Below are positions 20,236-31,700 of a stretch of DNA of 64,000 bases, piece by piece. The first letter of the stretch is position 1. Each line of letters opens with the position of its first letter. The stretch lies in assembly GCA_022478985.1 (NCBI GenBank), contig JAKSZP010002702.1:1-64000 (forward strand). Reading direction: 5' to 3'. The DNA comes from Massospora cicadina. Lineage: Eukaryota > Entomophthoromycota > Entomophthoromycetes > Entomophthorales > Entomophthoraceae. Position numbers and translations under genes: made by a program. The notes under the pieces were generated by a model. It worked only from the letters and a program-made list of their open reading frames with translations, did not search any database and had not been told where the DNA came from.

Positions 20236-22790
20236 TAGGTTTTCATTTGAATAATACAATCAAACTTTGTCACTCATATCAATTTATTCTACTAATTTAC
20301 TAAAAAGTTTAGTTCGCCAATTCATTTTGTCAAAAAACTACTTTGAATTTTTTTATTCTAACAAGCAGGCTGTTCAGGATCACTTGTAGGCTGTACCAGG
20401 CAATAAACTCTTTTTGTGAGATTTGATTATCTAAATATCTAATCATATTTATCAATAACTTATGATGATAATTAAAGACAAGGTCCAATGGGTTCAAATT
20501 ACTTTCTTAAGTGGCACCACAAAGAAAACCAAATAAAATATATATAAGTAAGTTTAGATACCTTTTTTTTGTTTGGTGACACAATAAGTATAAATTGCTC
20601 AGGAGGATCATCTGAGTGAGAATTAAAATTCCAAACTGTGTTTCAAATTGGCGCACAAATTAACATTTGAAGTCTCCATTTTTAGGAACCTCTAAAAATC
20701 AGTCATCAATCTCTTTTGATCCTTAAAGAGAGTTTTGTGAAATCGTAGCTTAGCGTTGAACCAAACCTTAGCCAAAAAAAAAGTTGAGTCTCATAGTTTT
20801 CTAATTGTAAAGCTTATGAGTTGAAGTGCAAAGTTTAGTTGCATCTTTATAATAATGAGCACTATTATTGCACATTACAAAGCAGGTTAGGCCACATCCC
20901 TTGGCAACTGCCTTAATAAAAATATGGGACCTGGTTCATACCATAGTTGGAAAATGATTAGACAAAGTTGTCTCATTAGTAGCTTTTAAAAAACCCTGGA
21001 AACCTAGAGTTCTCAAATCTGTACCAATTACTAAATCCACTTGATTATATGTTAAATGGATAGATAAATATTATTTAAATAAGAATTGTATTTATATAAA
21101 AGGAGTCTGTACTGAGACAGAATCCTGAATATGATTTAAAAATAATTAAAATCTTAATTAGTTAAAATTGCAAAATCTCAGATGAAATTTCTAATTTGGA
21201 AGTTATAAAGCAATCTGAGGTTGACAAACAAATTTGACTAATGATTATAATAATTTTTCATTAAAAACTTTTCACTTTGGAAAATCTAAAGCAACCTTAG
21301 GCTGCCAAATTTAGACTCCATAAAGAGTGCATTGATGCAGTAAGATTACTAACAAGTAATCCTAGTGTGAGATAAGCTGGTAGGAGCTTAGGGTATTACA
21401 ATGATAAGATTAATAGGCAAGAAGATAATTTTACTAACTATTAAGGCGGATGTTATAGTCAGTAGGGAGTATGTCTAAAAACTAGAAGGTGCCAAGTTTT
21501 ATTTTATCTTTAGTGTATTATTGAGGTGACAGACAAAGGTTCCTATTGGGGTTAGTAAGTTATCCAGCCCTGAACTTATTAATCATTATTGTTAACTTGC
21601 CAACTTGAGTCCCAAACCAGAGGCAAAAAACTCCTTACAATAGAGTTGAACATGTTCAAGTACATGTCAATGTTTCTCTTTATTTGAGGCAAGCCAACCA
21701 GAGTATGGAAATTACCAATAGGCTTGGTTACAAGTATATAGAATAAAACAAAAGAAAAATAAAAAATAACAAAACTCCTAAACTGAACAAAACGAGTTTA
21801 AAACAAAATAAACATGTGACATTCTGGTGGGAAAGAGACCTAATATTTATTAATGGCATGTGGAAAGGGTGGATTGAGAGGCACTCCTTGGTTGCATCAT
21901 CCTCTTGCCAGAGTAATGTTTGGGACAAGGAAGAAAACAAGGGCATGGGGCATCATTTGTATGTGCTTTAAAGTCACCTAAAGGACATTATTGAAGAACA
22001 TGCATGCATGAATAAGGCTCCAATATAATCTTCAAGATCATTGTAAATTTGAAGAAGAGCGTTGAGAGTATAACAATGGTGATAATGGTTTAGGTAATTT
22101 TTGAGTTTGGGTTTCATGACAGCGCATTTATGTAAATACTAATTCATTTCTTATTGGTATTTTACATTACTTGATTGGCTTTACTCAATTTTAAATAATT
22201 TTTCCTCGCCATCCCAGATATAGGTAAATACCAAAACCATATTAAGGCATTTTATTGCTTTCTTTATGTAACTAAAAGTTCAATAATTATGAAACTCACT
22301 TTTATTCTCATATGATAAAAACTTTCTTTGACATATAACATATATGACCTATGGAGGGTTCCCAGTAATTTGAGAAAGTGGTAGTGGTTTTTTATTCCTG
22401 AGGCTCTCTGTTTTGATAGGCATGGGAGTTAGCTTACAAGAAGCTCAGGCGGAAAAAACTTGCTATATAAACTGTCATGATCCCAATCTCGCTGGTATGC
22501 TGTATTAGTTACCAAAGGAGGCGTCAGACTGCAATATAGGATTTGACTCAAAGATTTCTATTAAACTTGGAGGCCAAAGTATTCACTGTTAACTTAATAA
22601 GCAGTTTTTATATGGGCTTAGATATAGTCAGAGACATTATAGGACTCATTTGATTTAAAAATTAGAATTTATAATAATTGACTAAAAAATTATTATTAAA
22701 GATCCCATAAAAGTAGTAGCGTTTATTCAGTATAATTTAAACTTTTAATATAACAAAGACTGTATTAAGAAAGAATATATTAAAAATATC

Positions 22791-22795
22791 TGTTT
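22791..22795 (-). repeat. Ty3-D left target-site copy
   Basis: TGTTT lies before the left LTR and GGTTT after the right LTR (28749-28753). Four of five bases agree, consistent with an aged 5-bp duplication. Confidence 0.6.
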
Positions 22796-23650
22796 TGTAA
22801 GGAGAGCGTCTATAACTCTCCTGTTTCCAGCGTGTAGGTGCATAGCGCACAGGGCCAACTCCAGGGAACTAGTCAATAGTACAAAAGTTACTAGAGCCCA
22901 AAGATGGTCCTTGAGCTAGATTAACTTAGGTAGGAATGGGTTATCCATGAAAGAATTACCAAAAGGAAGACACACGAGTATTGGAAAAGTAATGTATGGG
23001 CACCCTAGGCTGGAGGGATCTTGGGTGGCCCAACGGTGCATGAGCGGATAAATTTAAAGTAGTCAAAAGTAAATTGTTAATTCTTGGTAGACCTCCCTGT
23101 AGAGGTCCACGAACAGGATTGTCCAAGATAACATAATAAATAATGGCGTACTAGTAAGGGTTTATTAGTGAGGGAGAAGTTGACCAACAGGGAAGATTGG
23201 TCTTGACATGGTAGATTTAAGGTAATTTGGGCAAACAATCTTTGAGGGAAGCAGGTTTAAGCCAAGGCGCGCCAATAGGAGCACGCCTCCATTGTTCATG
23301 ATGCTGTATTTGGTAATAGACCAAACTTCGGTGATTGATTGTAAAAGTGGCCAACCTGACGCTGGAAAGTGTGAAAACTATACAGGTTTTGAGACCCCGT
23401 TCACCAAAAACCAAGGCGAACCATTTTCATTTATAACAGGCTAGTTTGTTTTAACGCCCCTGCTCTTATACAGGGCCAAACTTCTCTTGCATCCATAAGA
23501 CCAACCTGGGCATACTTTGCTTTAACTCAGCGTTGATATATGATATACTTTAGATCAGTAAGGCCTGCTATTTTCACCTTCTTGGCCCCCTGATATGCTG
23601 CTTTGTCTTTGAGGTTGGTCCCAATTATTATTCATTTTTTAGATATGACA
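22796..23650 (-). repeat. Ty3-D 3' LTR
   Basis: On the plus strand it runs from TGTAAGGAGAGCGTC to AGATATGACA, so both ends are TG...CA. It aligns throughout with 27893-28748, including conserved patches around the GGCGCGCC at 23264-23271 and the TTCATTTATAA element near 23427. It adjoins the polypurine tract, so it is the 3' copy. Confidence 0.92.
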
Positions 23651-23667
23651 TTACCCTCTCCTCCCTT
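23651..23667 (-). promoter_or_regulatory. Ty3-D polypurine tract
   Basis: On the minus strand the bases before the LTR read AGGGAGGAGAGGGTAA. This purine run adjacent to TGTCA is the expected plus-strand primer site. Confidence 0.75.
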
Positions 23668-23739
23668 CAGGGCTCAACCCCCCCTCCTGGGCTTGCGCCA
23701 GGGAAAAGTTCTTATGGTCTGGGGCCAACTACATGGTTG

Positions 23740-23910
23740 CAACAGCTTGCTTTGACTGATATCCGGCGGCCTGGGGAAAACGCTTGTGGAAAGCAACAAT
23801 CAGGTCTTGGGCATAAGCACAATTGCACGCTGCTACCCAGCAGTTTTCTGCTGCATCAAATCACTTCCAGGATACCAGATAAACAGGTTTTTCAATATGA
23901 GAGTTCTACT
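23740..23910 (-). pseudogene. Ty3-D C-terminal chromodomain remnant
   Basis: On the minus strand the frame reads EKPVYLVSWK, one stop, FDAAENCWVAACN and then AQDLIVAFHKRFP. Chromodomains of chromoviruses have the same layout: Y-L-V-x-W-K-G, then a S-x-x-(N/T)-(T/S)-W-E-P turn, then a C-terminal helix with (A)-x-x-L-(I)-x-x-F. The Gly of WKG is replaced by a TGA stop. The domain normally directs integration by binding methylated histone H3; I infer that role from the family only. Confidence 0.75.
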
Positions 23911-23979
23911 ATTTCCTCCGCCTCTCACTCTGACATCCCTTCCACGAGATAAACATCAGGAGTCTCTGGTGGGGGGCCC

Positions 23980-25010
23980 TCAAACAATGTCAATTTGCCT
24001 CATGAAAGATTGAAAATATCCAAAATGAAGAGGGAAGATCCAATTGGTATGAGGGTGGCCCACCTTTCTAACCACGCGGCAAGGGCCAATCCTCTTTGGT
24101 CCCAGCTTTTTACATGGTTGCTTGATAGGAATTTTATGAGCATCAAGCATCACGAGGTCCCCTTCTTTGTACACTGAACCCACTTGGTGGTTACCATCAG
24201 CGTTCTCCTTATACACTTTCATTGCCGCCTCCAAACTTGTAGATACCCCCTGGTGTACTTTCTTGATATTCTTGTCAAAGTCCACCACTGCTTCAACTTT
24301 AGATCCACAGCTGGGTTCCATGTTAAAGGCGGGGTTAAACCCATGGTTGGCGAAAATGGAGAACAACAGATTGAAGAATGCAAAGTGTTGTTGTAGCTAA
24401 ACTGGGCCATAGAAAGGTGAGAAACCCAATCTGAATGATCCACGGCAGTGTAAAACCACAGGAACTCTTCCAAGCACTGGTACACTCGTTCAGTCTGTCC
24501 ATCTGATTGGGGGTGATAGGCATTTGAACGGCAGGGGCAAATCTGAAGAGTTTTACACAACTATTCTTAAGAGGAGGAGGTAAACTGGGTCCCCATTAAC
24601 TGATAATTTCTTGGGGAACCCCATGAAGAGCAAACACATGTATGACGAAGAGCCTAGCCATCTCAACCGCGGTTATTGTTGTTCTGCAAGGAATAAAGTG
24701 GGCGAACTTCATAAAACGATCTACTACTACCATGATAGCATCATAACCATCAGAGGCTAATACTTCCACAATGAAATCAACTGTGTTGGAAGTCCAGGGC
24801 CCATCAGCCTTCTGGACTGGTACCAACAAACCCGCTAAAGGTTGACAAATCTGGTTTCATTTGATTGCAGATCAGGCACTCTTTACAATAACGTCCCATT
24901 TGAGCAGGTAAGCCCTTCCAATTGTAGGTGCGTTGTATTAACTCCATGGTCTTTACTTTCCCATGATACCAATGGTGATTCCATCATGATGGTCCCAGAT
25001 GATTTCCAGG
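23980..25010 (-). pseudogene. Ty3-D integrase remnant
   Basis: The zinc-binding region (about 24860-25000) reads HHDGITIGIMGK, with the second His lost, and CKECLICNQMKP. The core begins with Asp in VDFIVEV (24776-24778). The second catalytic position lies in IIS-stop-WGP, where a TAA (24596-24598) stands in place of the Asp of the family SDRGP motif. The Glu is present in AYHPQSDGQTERV at about 24495-24530, within the open frame 24219-24560. The C-terminal part (23980-24366) has LDAHKIPIKQPCKKLGPKRI and leads toward the chromodomain. Confidence 0.88.
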
Positions 25011-25215
25011 CAAAGTGGTCCCGCAGGAACCCATACGCGCCCCTGAAACCACACCATCTCATCCTTTACATGTTTCCCTGGTTATATCCTCCTAATTAAG
25101 AGCGCTTTTAGCAAGTACCATAGTATATTTGGCTGATAGCGGCTGAGAAAGGACTACCTTTCTGAACATACTCTATTCTTCCACATTTTCCAAAGGTGCA
25201 TGCGCTGGCCCGTTT

Positions 25216-25902
25216 TTAGGGAGATGGAATTTGAGACACAATTTTATTAGGCGTAATAATCAACTGTGTGCTATGAACCTCTACCTCCTTTGGATCAGGA
25301 GCTAATGCAAAATTACGGCTCAAAGCATCCGCCAACTCATTCTCCTTGCCCTTGGTGAACTCATAAGAAAGTGCAAACTGGGCAAGGGTCTCATGCCAAT
25401 GGGTCTGCCTTGGAGTTAAGACATGAGGTGCACAGTAGTACAGTAGAGAATGGTGATCTGTACGTACATTGAAAGCAAGAAAAGAGCCATTCAAGTGGTG
25501 AAGCTAATAGATTAACACCTCCACCACTGCTAATAACTCTTTGCCGTAAACAGCATAATTCAACTCAGGCAAAGACATTTTCCTAGAAAAATATCCCACT
25601 GGATGCTTTATACCATCTTCGCCTACTTGTAACAAGGCAGCCGCTACGGCGAAGTTGGAGGCATCATTAGACACAATGAACTCTTTGGAAGGATCAACAT
25701 GACGAAGTTGGACATGGACAAAAAGATGCACAACACTGCTTGGAAAGCATCCTCCATTATGTGGGGACCACTGAAGCACTTTTGCACCAATAGCTTTATA
25801 CAAAGGCGCTGCCACCTCAGAAAAATTGGGCATGAACTTCTTGAGGAATGTGCACATTCCCAAAAACTCCTCAATTCCTTGACTGAAGTGGGGGTGGGCC
25901 AC
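25216..25902 (-). pseudogene. Ty3-D RNase H remnant
   Basis: Two open stretches joined at one in-frame stop cover the domain. The upstream one (25504-25902) has FLGMCTFLKKFMPNFSEVAA (thumb/connection), FIVSNDASNFAVAAALLQ (first catalytic Asp retained) and NYAVYGKELLAVVEVL. The downstream one (25216-25494) has FNVRTDHHSLLYY, LSYEFTKGKENELADALSR, which matches the end of RNase H and its tether. Only a stop and small changes break this domain, making it the best preserved of Ty3-D. Confidence 0.88.
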
Positions 25903-26760
25903 TATTCTAATTGCTTTTTCTTGTCTGGAGTTATAATATGTCTTTGGTAAAACATAACTTTGCCCAGAAAATGACCTGAGACTTGAAGAATTCTCAAATG
26001 CTGATTTTCAGCGTAAGACAGGCTGCCCTTAACCTCTCCACCACTTGCCAAAGGTGTACTTCTTGGACTCATGCTCAGGGGAAAACACCAGAATATCACC
26101 CATATAGGCAACCGCGCATACCCCCGCAAGTCCCCAACGCTGCATCAATGAAGCGTTGAAAGATAGCAGGGGCATTCTTAAGCCCAAAGGGCATGACCTG
26201 AAACTGGAAAATCCCTTTTCTGGTATGGAATGCAGTTAACCACTCTTGTCCCTTCTTAATCCGAATCTGATTGAATGCATTATGGCAATTCAGCTTGGAA
26301 AAGACAAAAGCTTTCTCCACATAGCGCGCATTATGGGAATCCAAAGGGATGGGATGGTGATCTGGTACAGTGATGTTGTTGAGATTTCCATAGTCTACGC
26401 ATGGGCGTAGAGTACCATAAGCCTTCTCAACAGATAGAAGTGGGGAGCATACAGGGGAGGTACGCTGATAAATCGCGCCTTTGGATAACTGCTCCTTAAC
26501 CCACACATTGAAGCCTCTTCCTCCTGGACAGTCAATGGATAAATGGGAGAAGATATACGCACCAGATCCACAGTGAGCTTAAACTCACAATCATATTCAG
26601 AATGTTCAGGTATTGCGTTAGCTGAAGCTGAATCAAATGAAGAATTCAACCCCTTCAAACAGGAAGGTAGGGGAACCTCCACTGAGGGCTTTAGCAACGG
26701 GGCAAGATTGAGAGGGTAAATATTGGGCCAGTGAGGCAAGTTGCCTTGAAAGTTGGCTTC
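25903..26760 (-). pseudogene. Ty3-D reverse transcriptase remnant
   Basis: The RT starts in the frame of 26395-26880 (pre-RT linker with LPSCLKGLNSSFDSASANA and YPLT) and continues at 26096-26506 with SKGAIYQRTSPVCSPLLSVE, LRPCVDYGNLNNITVPDHHP and FQFQVMPFGLKNAPAIFQRF. The active-site box reads YMGD (Gly codon 26098-26100, Asp 26095-26097), so the first catalytic Asp of the family Y-x-D-D is lost. A frame change follows; the next open part (25902-26129) carries ILQVSGHFLGKVMF in another frame. Confidence 0.88.
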
Positions 26761-27029
26761 CGCCAAATGAACCACCAACCTGTGACCATTCTTCAAAGAT
26801 AAGGATCGGGTATTTCCTTTCAAGTAGGTCCTGACGTCAAACTTTTGCCACCACTCTACAACCAAGATGTCAGGGTACAAGAGGTTTTTGATAGGCTGAA
26901 CTAAGGTCAGTCAAATGATAGCTGACAACTTGATGGTCCACTAAACCACCTAATTTTCAGCGTGGGAATACCTTGGGAAGCCCCTCCTCTAACCATACCA
27001 CCTGGCAAGTAACTCATCTCAAGGTAGTC

Positions 27030-27360
27030 GGCCAGGTTTTAGCTCATACAATTTTCAGAGTCTCCAGTATCCACCAAAATAGTGGTGCTGATCTTTCCCA
27101 AAGGGGGTGAAAAATAGCAGTCAGTAGAAAATACCTTAAAATGGTCTTTATTTAAAGCAAGAAAACGCCAGTACTTCACCAACTCTTCTTCAGGGTCTAC
27201 CATTCCCCTAGAGAACGCCTTTGAATCATAAAATGGGTAGGGATATTTATCCACTCTTACTGCTGAGGCCACATATTCCCCCATATTTTCTGCTGGTAAA
27301 TAATAAATTTCATATCTTAAAAGTAATTTCTTTTCCTCCTCCTGAGTTCTGCAAATCATA
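27030..27360 (-). pseudogene. Ty3-D protease N-terminal remnant
   Basis: An open minus-strand frame ends with TTILVDTGDSENCMS, where DTG (Asp at 27069-27071) is the retropepsin active-site triad; a TAG follows after MS. Upstream is a charged, Tyr-rich segment (YYLPAENMGEYVASAVRVDK). The downstream half up to about 26890 continues with an altered frame and cannot be read clearly. Confidence 0.65.
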
Positions 27361-27892
27361 GTAGGGGACTGGAGGGGATTCTCATGCTTTATTCAATATA
27401 CTGGAATGGGATTTTCGTCAATATCATAAGAAATGAGACCTATCTCAGTAGTATTTGGAATAATGGTGTTATAAAAATTCATTTTGAGTTGAGAATGACC
27501 TTATGCCTTTTTTGACAATGGGTTAAATGACGTTGTCCAAGGCCAATACCATCAGGCCCTTCAGTGGCGATCCTGACAGCACTGTCCAAATGCTATTCTG
27601 AGGAAATAACGATTTTGTGGGAACAATTCTATTAAATTTGGCGAAAATTGGGGAATCACAAATAGCATATCACAAAGCATCCGTATCCACTGGGTATGAG
27701 CGAGAAGGGTGAGTACTTTCTGGTTGGAGATAGCATGAATAACGCCAAAGTGCTTTAGACCTTGGCAAAATGCAAAAACAGGGGTTCGCCCCATTGTGGC
27801 CGTGGTCACCTGCTGGCGCCCCATGTGTACTTCTTGAAAAGTCCCACATGAAAAAAGTTTGTGCATGTAAGAATAAGCGGTTAGTTGACTAA
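27361..27892 (-). other. Ty3-D residual gag/leader region
   Basis: Between the 5' LTR and the protease only about 530 bases remain, where gag would need more than 1 kb. An open minus-strand frame at 27561-27947 enters the LTR and shows no zinc knuckle or capsid motif. I find no TGG start of a primer-binding site directly next to the LTR. A deletion of most of gag is the simplest reading. Confidence 0.5.
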
Positions 27893-28748
27893 TGTAAGGA
27901 GAGTGTCTATAACTCTCCTGTTCCCAGAATGTAGGTTCATAGCTCATAGGGCCACGCCAGGAATCTAGTTATAGTACAAAAATTACTAGAGCCCCGCAGA
28001 GGGTGCTTGAGATAGAGTAACTTAGGTAGTAAAGAGTTTTCCATAGAAGAATTAACCAAAAGGGATACACATAAGATGAAGAAGGGTAATGTATGGGCGC
28101 CCTAGGCTGTAGGGATCCAGGGTGGCCCAACGGTGCATGAGCGGATATTTAAAGAAGTCAAAAGTAAATGGTTATCGCTGAGTAGACCCCCTTGGAGAAG
28201 TCCATGCACAGGATTGTCCCAGATTAGTTAATAAAAACTGGAGTACTAGCAAAGGGTTTATTACTACAGAAGAAGTCGACTAACAGGTGAGATTGGTCTC
28301 AACATGAGAAATTTAAGGGAATTTAGGCAAATAATCAATCAAGGAAAGTGGGTCTAAGCTGTGGCGCGCCAGTAGGTGCACGCTTTCATCAGGCAAGATG
28401 CTGTATTTAGTAATTGACTGAAATTGGGTAATTGATTATAAAAGTGGCTGACCAGAGCTGGAAAGTTCAAAACCCAAATGGGTTTGAGACCTCGTTCACC
28501 CAGAAACTGAAGTATCCCATTTTCATTTATAATAAAGATAGTCTGTTTTAATGCACCTACTCTTATAAAGGGACAAACTTCTCTTGCATCCATAGGACCA
28601 ACCTGAGCATACTTTGCCTTAACCCATAGTTGATCTATTATATGCTTGAGGTCAGTAAGGCCTGCTAGCTTTACCTTCTTGGCTCCCTGATATGCTGCTT
28701 TGTCTTTAATTTTGGTCTCAATTATGATGTCACTTTCTAACCATGACA
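27893..28748 (-). repeat. Ty3-D 5' LTR
   Basis: On the plus strand it runs from TGTAAGGAGAGTGTC to AACCATGACA and aligns with 22796-23650 over its length. GGCGCGCC (28363-28370) is conserved between the copies. It is followed by GGTTT, the right target copy. Confidence 0.92.
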
Positions 28749-28753
28749 GGTTT

Positions 28754-31700
28754 AGGTATATGGCACAATGACTAGAATAAGGTTATTCAGGAGAAGCATA
28801 AGTGAAGTAAGGATAACCTCTATGAAAAACCCTTGTCATCTTCTCAAGTGAATATTCTTTTATATATCACAATATTTAAGAAATTTAAAGGATCTACTTG
28901 ATTTAAAAAGGCACTTACTCTGACCCCATAAATCTCTTTTGGGACCTATGCAATAATCAAAAACCAAAAGTTCTATTGATACAGTTTTTTTGTAAGATAG
29001 ACTTTCTCTATACAATAATAGTATTTACAAAAAGGAGTATCTTAAATATTTACCCATGTTTTTTATGTACTAAATTTTTTAACTAAATTATTGACGTCTA
29101 GCCTTTAAAGAGCAATAGAAAGTATACAAAAATCTAGCAGAAAAAAATTGAGGATATCTATAATTAATAAATTGATTTATTATTGTTTTCCTTGCTTATA
29201 TTTGGTGATGTAGGTCCATACCAAACTGATCCTGACTTTTGTTATTCTAGCTAAATTCAGTTATAAAGTAGAGGATAATGTTTCATGTTGGAACATGGCT
29301 AGGTTCTTTTTCCTGTTAGCTAAAATTCTCCTTGGATGAAAAATAAAAAAATATAAAAAGCATCAGATTGTAGAGATATCTGCTTCTACGCCAAAACTTG
29401 AGATCATAATTGGGATCTTTAGTTGGTTTACTGCTGCTTCTTTAGTTATTAAGGCGGGTTTTTGGGGTATCAGCCTTGATTGCCTTAACAGGATTTTTGA
29501 TAGTACAATTATAAAATTAAGTTGTATGCTATCCTCGCGCTTTGCAAATAAAGCTCCCAATATTTTGAGTTTAGTGATCAGTATTCTTAAAATCTATGCT
29601 AGGTTATCAGAATCTTGCTCAACTATGCATTAACAAAACTTTTCATGTACCTGCAAACAAATGGTGTATGAATATCATTGTAGTTAAATCCTAACCATAC
29701 AAGAAGAAAACTAGCGTTTATTATAATATATCAGTACTTTTGGACATCCATGATAGGTAAAAATGTATTTATTTAGAAAGCTATTCATAGACCTCACGGT
29801 CTGTGAAGGATTAAAAAAAAGCCTTTATTTATCTTGTGAAATTAATTATTTCCTTAAAAATGTAATTTCTTCCAGTGGTTGAACTAAAGAACCTGGGGTA
29901 TATAGATTAATTATATGGAGTGGCTGCTTTAAGAGCTATGTAATAATAATATTACTCAAATGGCTTAGCAATTACTTATGAAAGATAAACTGGCCCTAAT
30001 TAATCTATACCACTGTTTCTAGCATTCTGTCCTAATAGAGTCTTAAATTCATCTGAAAGTCTTTTCTGATCCTCCATAGCCTAATATAGTATGTGGATCT
30101 TAAACTATAAGTGCCCTTTTAAGAGAAAAAAATGATATGGAGGCCTTTTTGCTTTGATATTCTTAAGAAAAATTGCTTTAATTAAAATACTCCTTAGTGC
30201 CATTGTAACACCTTCTGTACATAGTGGTCTTCTACATCTCATGCTTCCAGTTTAGAAAAAAACCATTTAGGCGCTCTTATTAACAACTTTTATGGTAAAA
30301 AGTAAGCAAGATGTAAACCATAGCATTATGATGTCAATTATTAGTTTAATGCTCTATATTCATGTCATATGATTGTAACTCTAAAGCTTAACAGCAAGTC
30401 TTCTGGAGGGATCCTTTATGATTAGTAATGGCATTTAGAAATGTGTGAAATGTTTTTGCATTGAAAGAAGTGCTGTAATTTTATAGCAAAAAATGCTATA
30501 TAACAAGAACTGTGAGGCGTAGTTTCTTTAAGAATTTTATAATTTACTGTGAATTTATTACCAATTTTCTAAAGGGAACATTTGATAGTTGATTTTATTA
30601 TAATTTATTGTGAGAATATAGCTCCTGTTGCATAGTTTTAGACGTTAACAAAGAGTATAAGTGCTTTGGTTTTTATAAATTACTCATAAATAGTTCATTT
30701 TTTTAGAAAACCTTTATAAATCTCAATGGCGGACTTTTGCTCAAATCAGTTAATGAATGGAGTATTCATGGGTAATAGTTAAAAAAGGCTTACCTACTTA
30801 GAAAAGTAAGAATTAAACTAATTATAGTATCTTTTTATCCTAAAAGAAATTTTCATGCCACATAAATACTTTAGCTTTGTCATCTTAGTTATGACTTTGA
30901 CTTTGACTTTGTAAAAAGTAGGTTAGATCCTAGCTTTGAAGATAAAATGGTATAAACATCTTTTTTATGGAAAAAGGAAAATCTGAGTTAACTTAATATC
31001 TATGTTAGACTTGCATAACCCTTAAACCCTCCTTATGAATAGCCAATATGATCTTAATATCATTGTTAAACTTTATTTAAAAAAAGCATACAATTACACA
31101 TATGAGCTTTAAGTCTTAACAGTTAAGACTCATATCTAAGTGGAATAAGTTTGGGCTTACAAAGAATTTGGAACAGTTACATCAATTGAAATAAGTATTT
31201 TGAATTGATCAGGGAACTTTTTTTCATAGTTTTAGAAAATAAATTTTTCTGTCAATATCCCCTAAAAAATTTCTGCTAATAATTAAAAAGCCTCGTTGAG
31301 TATTGACAAAGCCTCTTCAATATGAAAAAGGGTAACTATTTCTTTTTAAAAATTATATAGTGTGAAAAAATCCATTAAGATGCAATGGCATCCGCTCTTT
31401 ATTGTATTAAGGTCCACAGACTTGATGAAAGTTTAAGGGAATCCTGATTCTAATCTTTATTACTAAATTAACTCATATCTGTTATTATTCCATCTTAAAC
31501 TTGCAGTACAACTTTATTTTTATATTGCCTTAGCATAACGTCAAAAGATTATGACTATTTCTTCAAATGGCTAAAATATTGTTCTAATTAGAAAGGTAAT
31601 CTATCAGTCAATCAGAGTGTTAAAAGAGACAAGATTGTTAGACGTAAGATACTGATTATTTGAATGCTATATAACCCTCATATGTCATCTTCTGAAAGTC

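Larger units (their letters stand above)
17953..22795. other. AT-rich intergenic stretch without recognisable gene
   Basis: No protein family, LTR pair or RNA gene is recognisable. Short open frames (for example minus strand 19572-19760 and 20007-20273, and 21728-21946) show no known motif. The stretch does contain a 35-base hairpin at 19225-19259 and a pair of short direct repeats near 19925 and 20178, listed separately. Confidence 0.5.
22796..28748 (-). mobile_element. Ty3-D: chromovirus (Ty3/gypsy with chromodomain), minus strand
   Basis: LTRs of 855 and 856 bp enclose about 4.2 kb that reads on the minus strand as protease, RT, RNase H, integrase and chromodomain, with the polypurine tract next to the left LTR. 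The chromodomain and the integrase type (AYHPQSDGQTERV) mark it as a chromovirus, a lineage distinct from Ty3-A/B/C/E. The part expected to hold gag is far too short, so gag is largely deleted. A candidate 5-bp target duplication flanks it. All domains carry stops or frameshifts. Confidence 0.92.

Noticed and set aside
20480..20510. GGTTCAAATTAC as a tRNA B box
   Set aside because: No upstream A box, no acceptor stem pairing, so not a tRNA gene.
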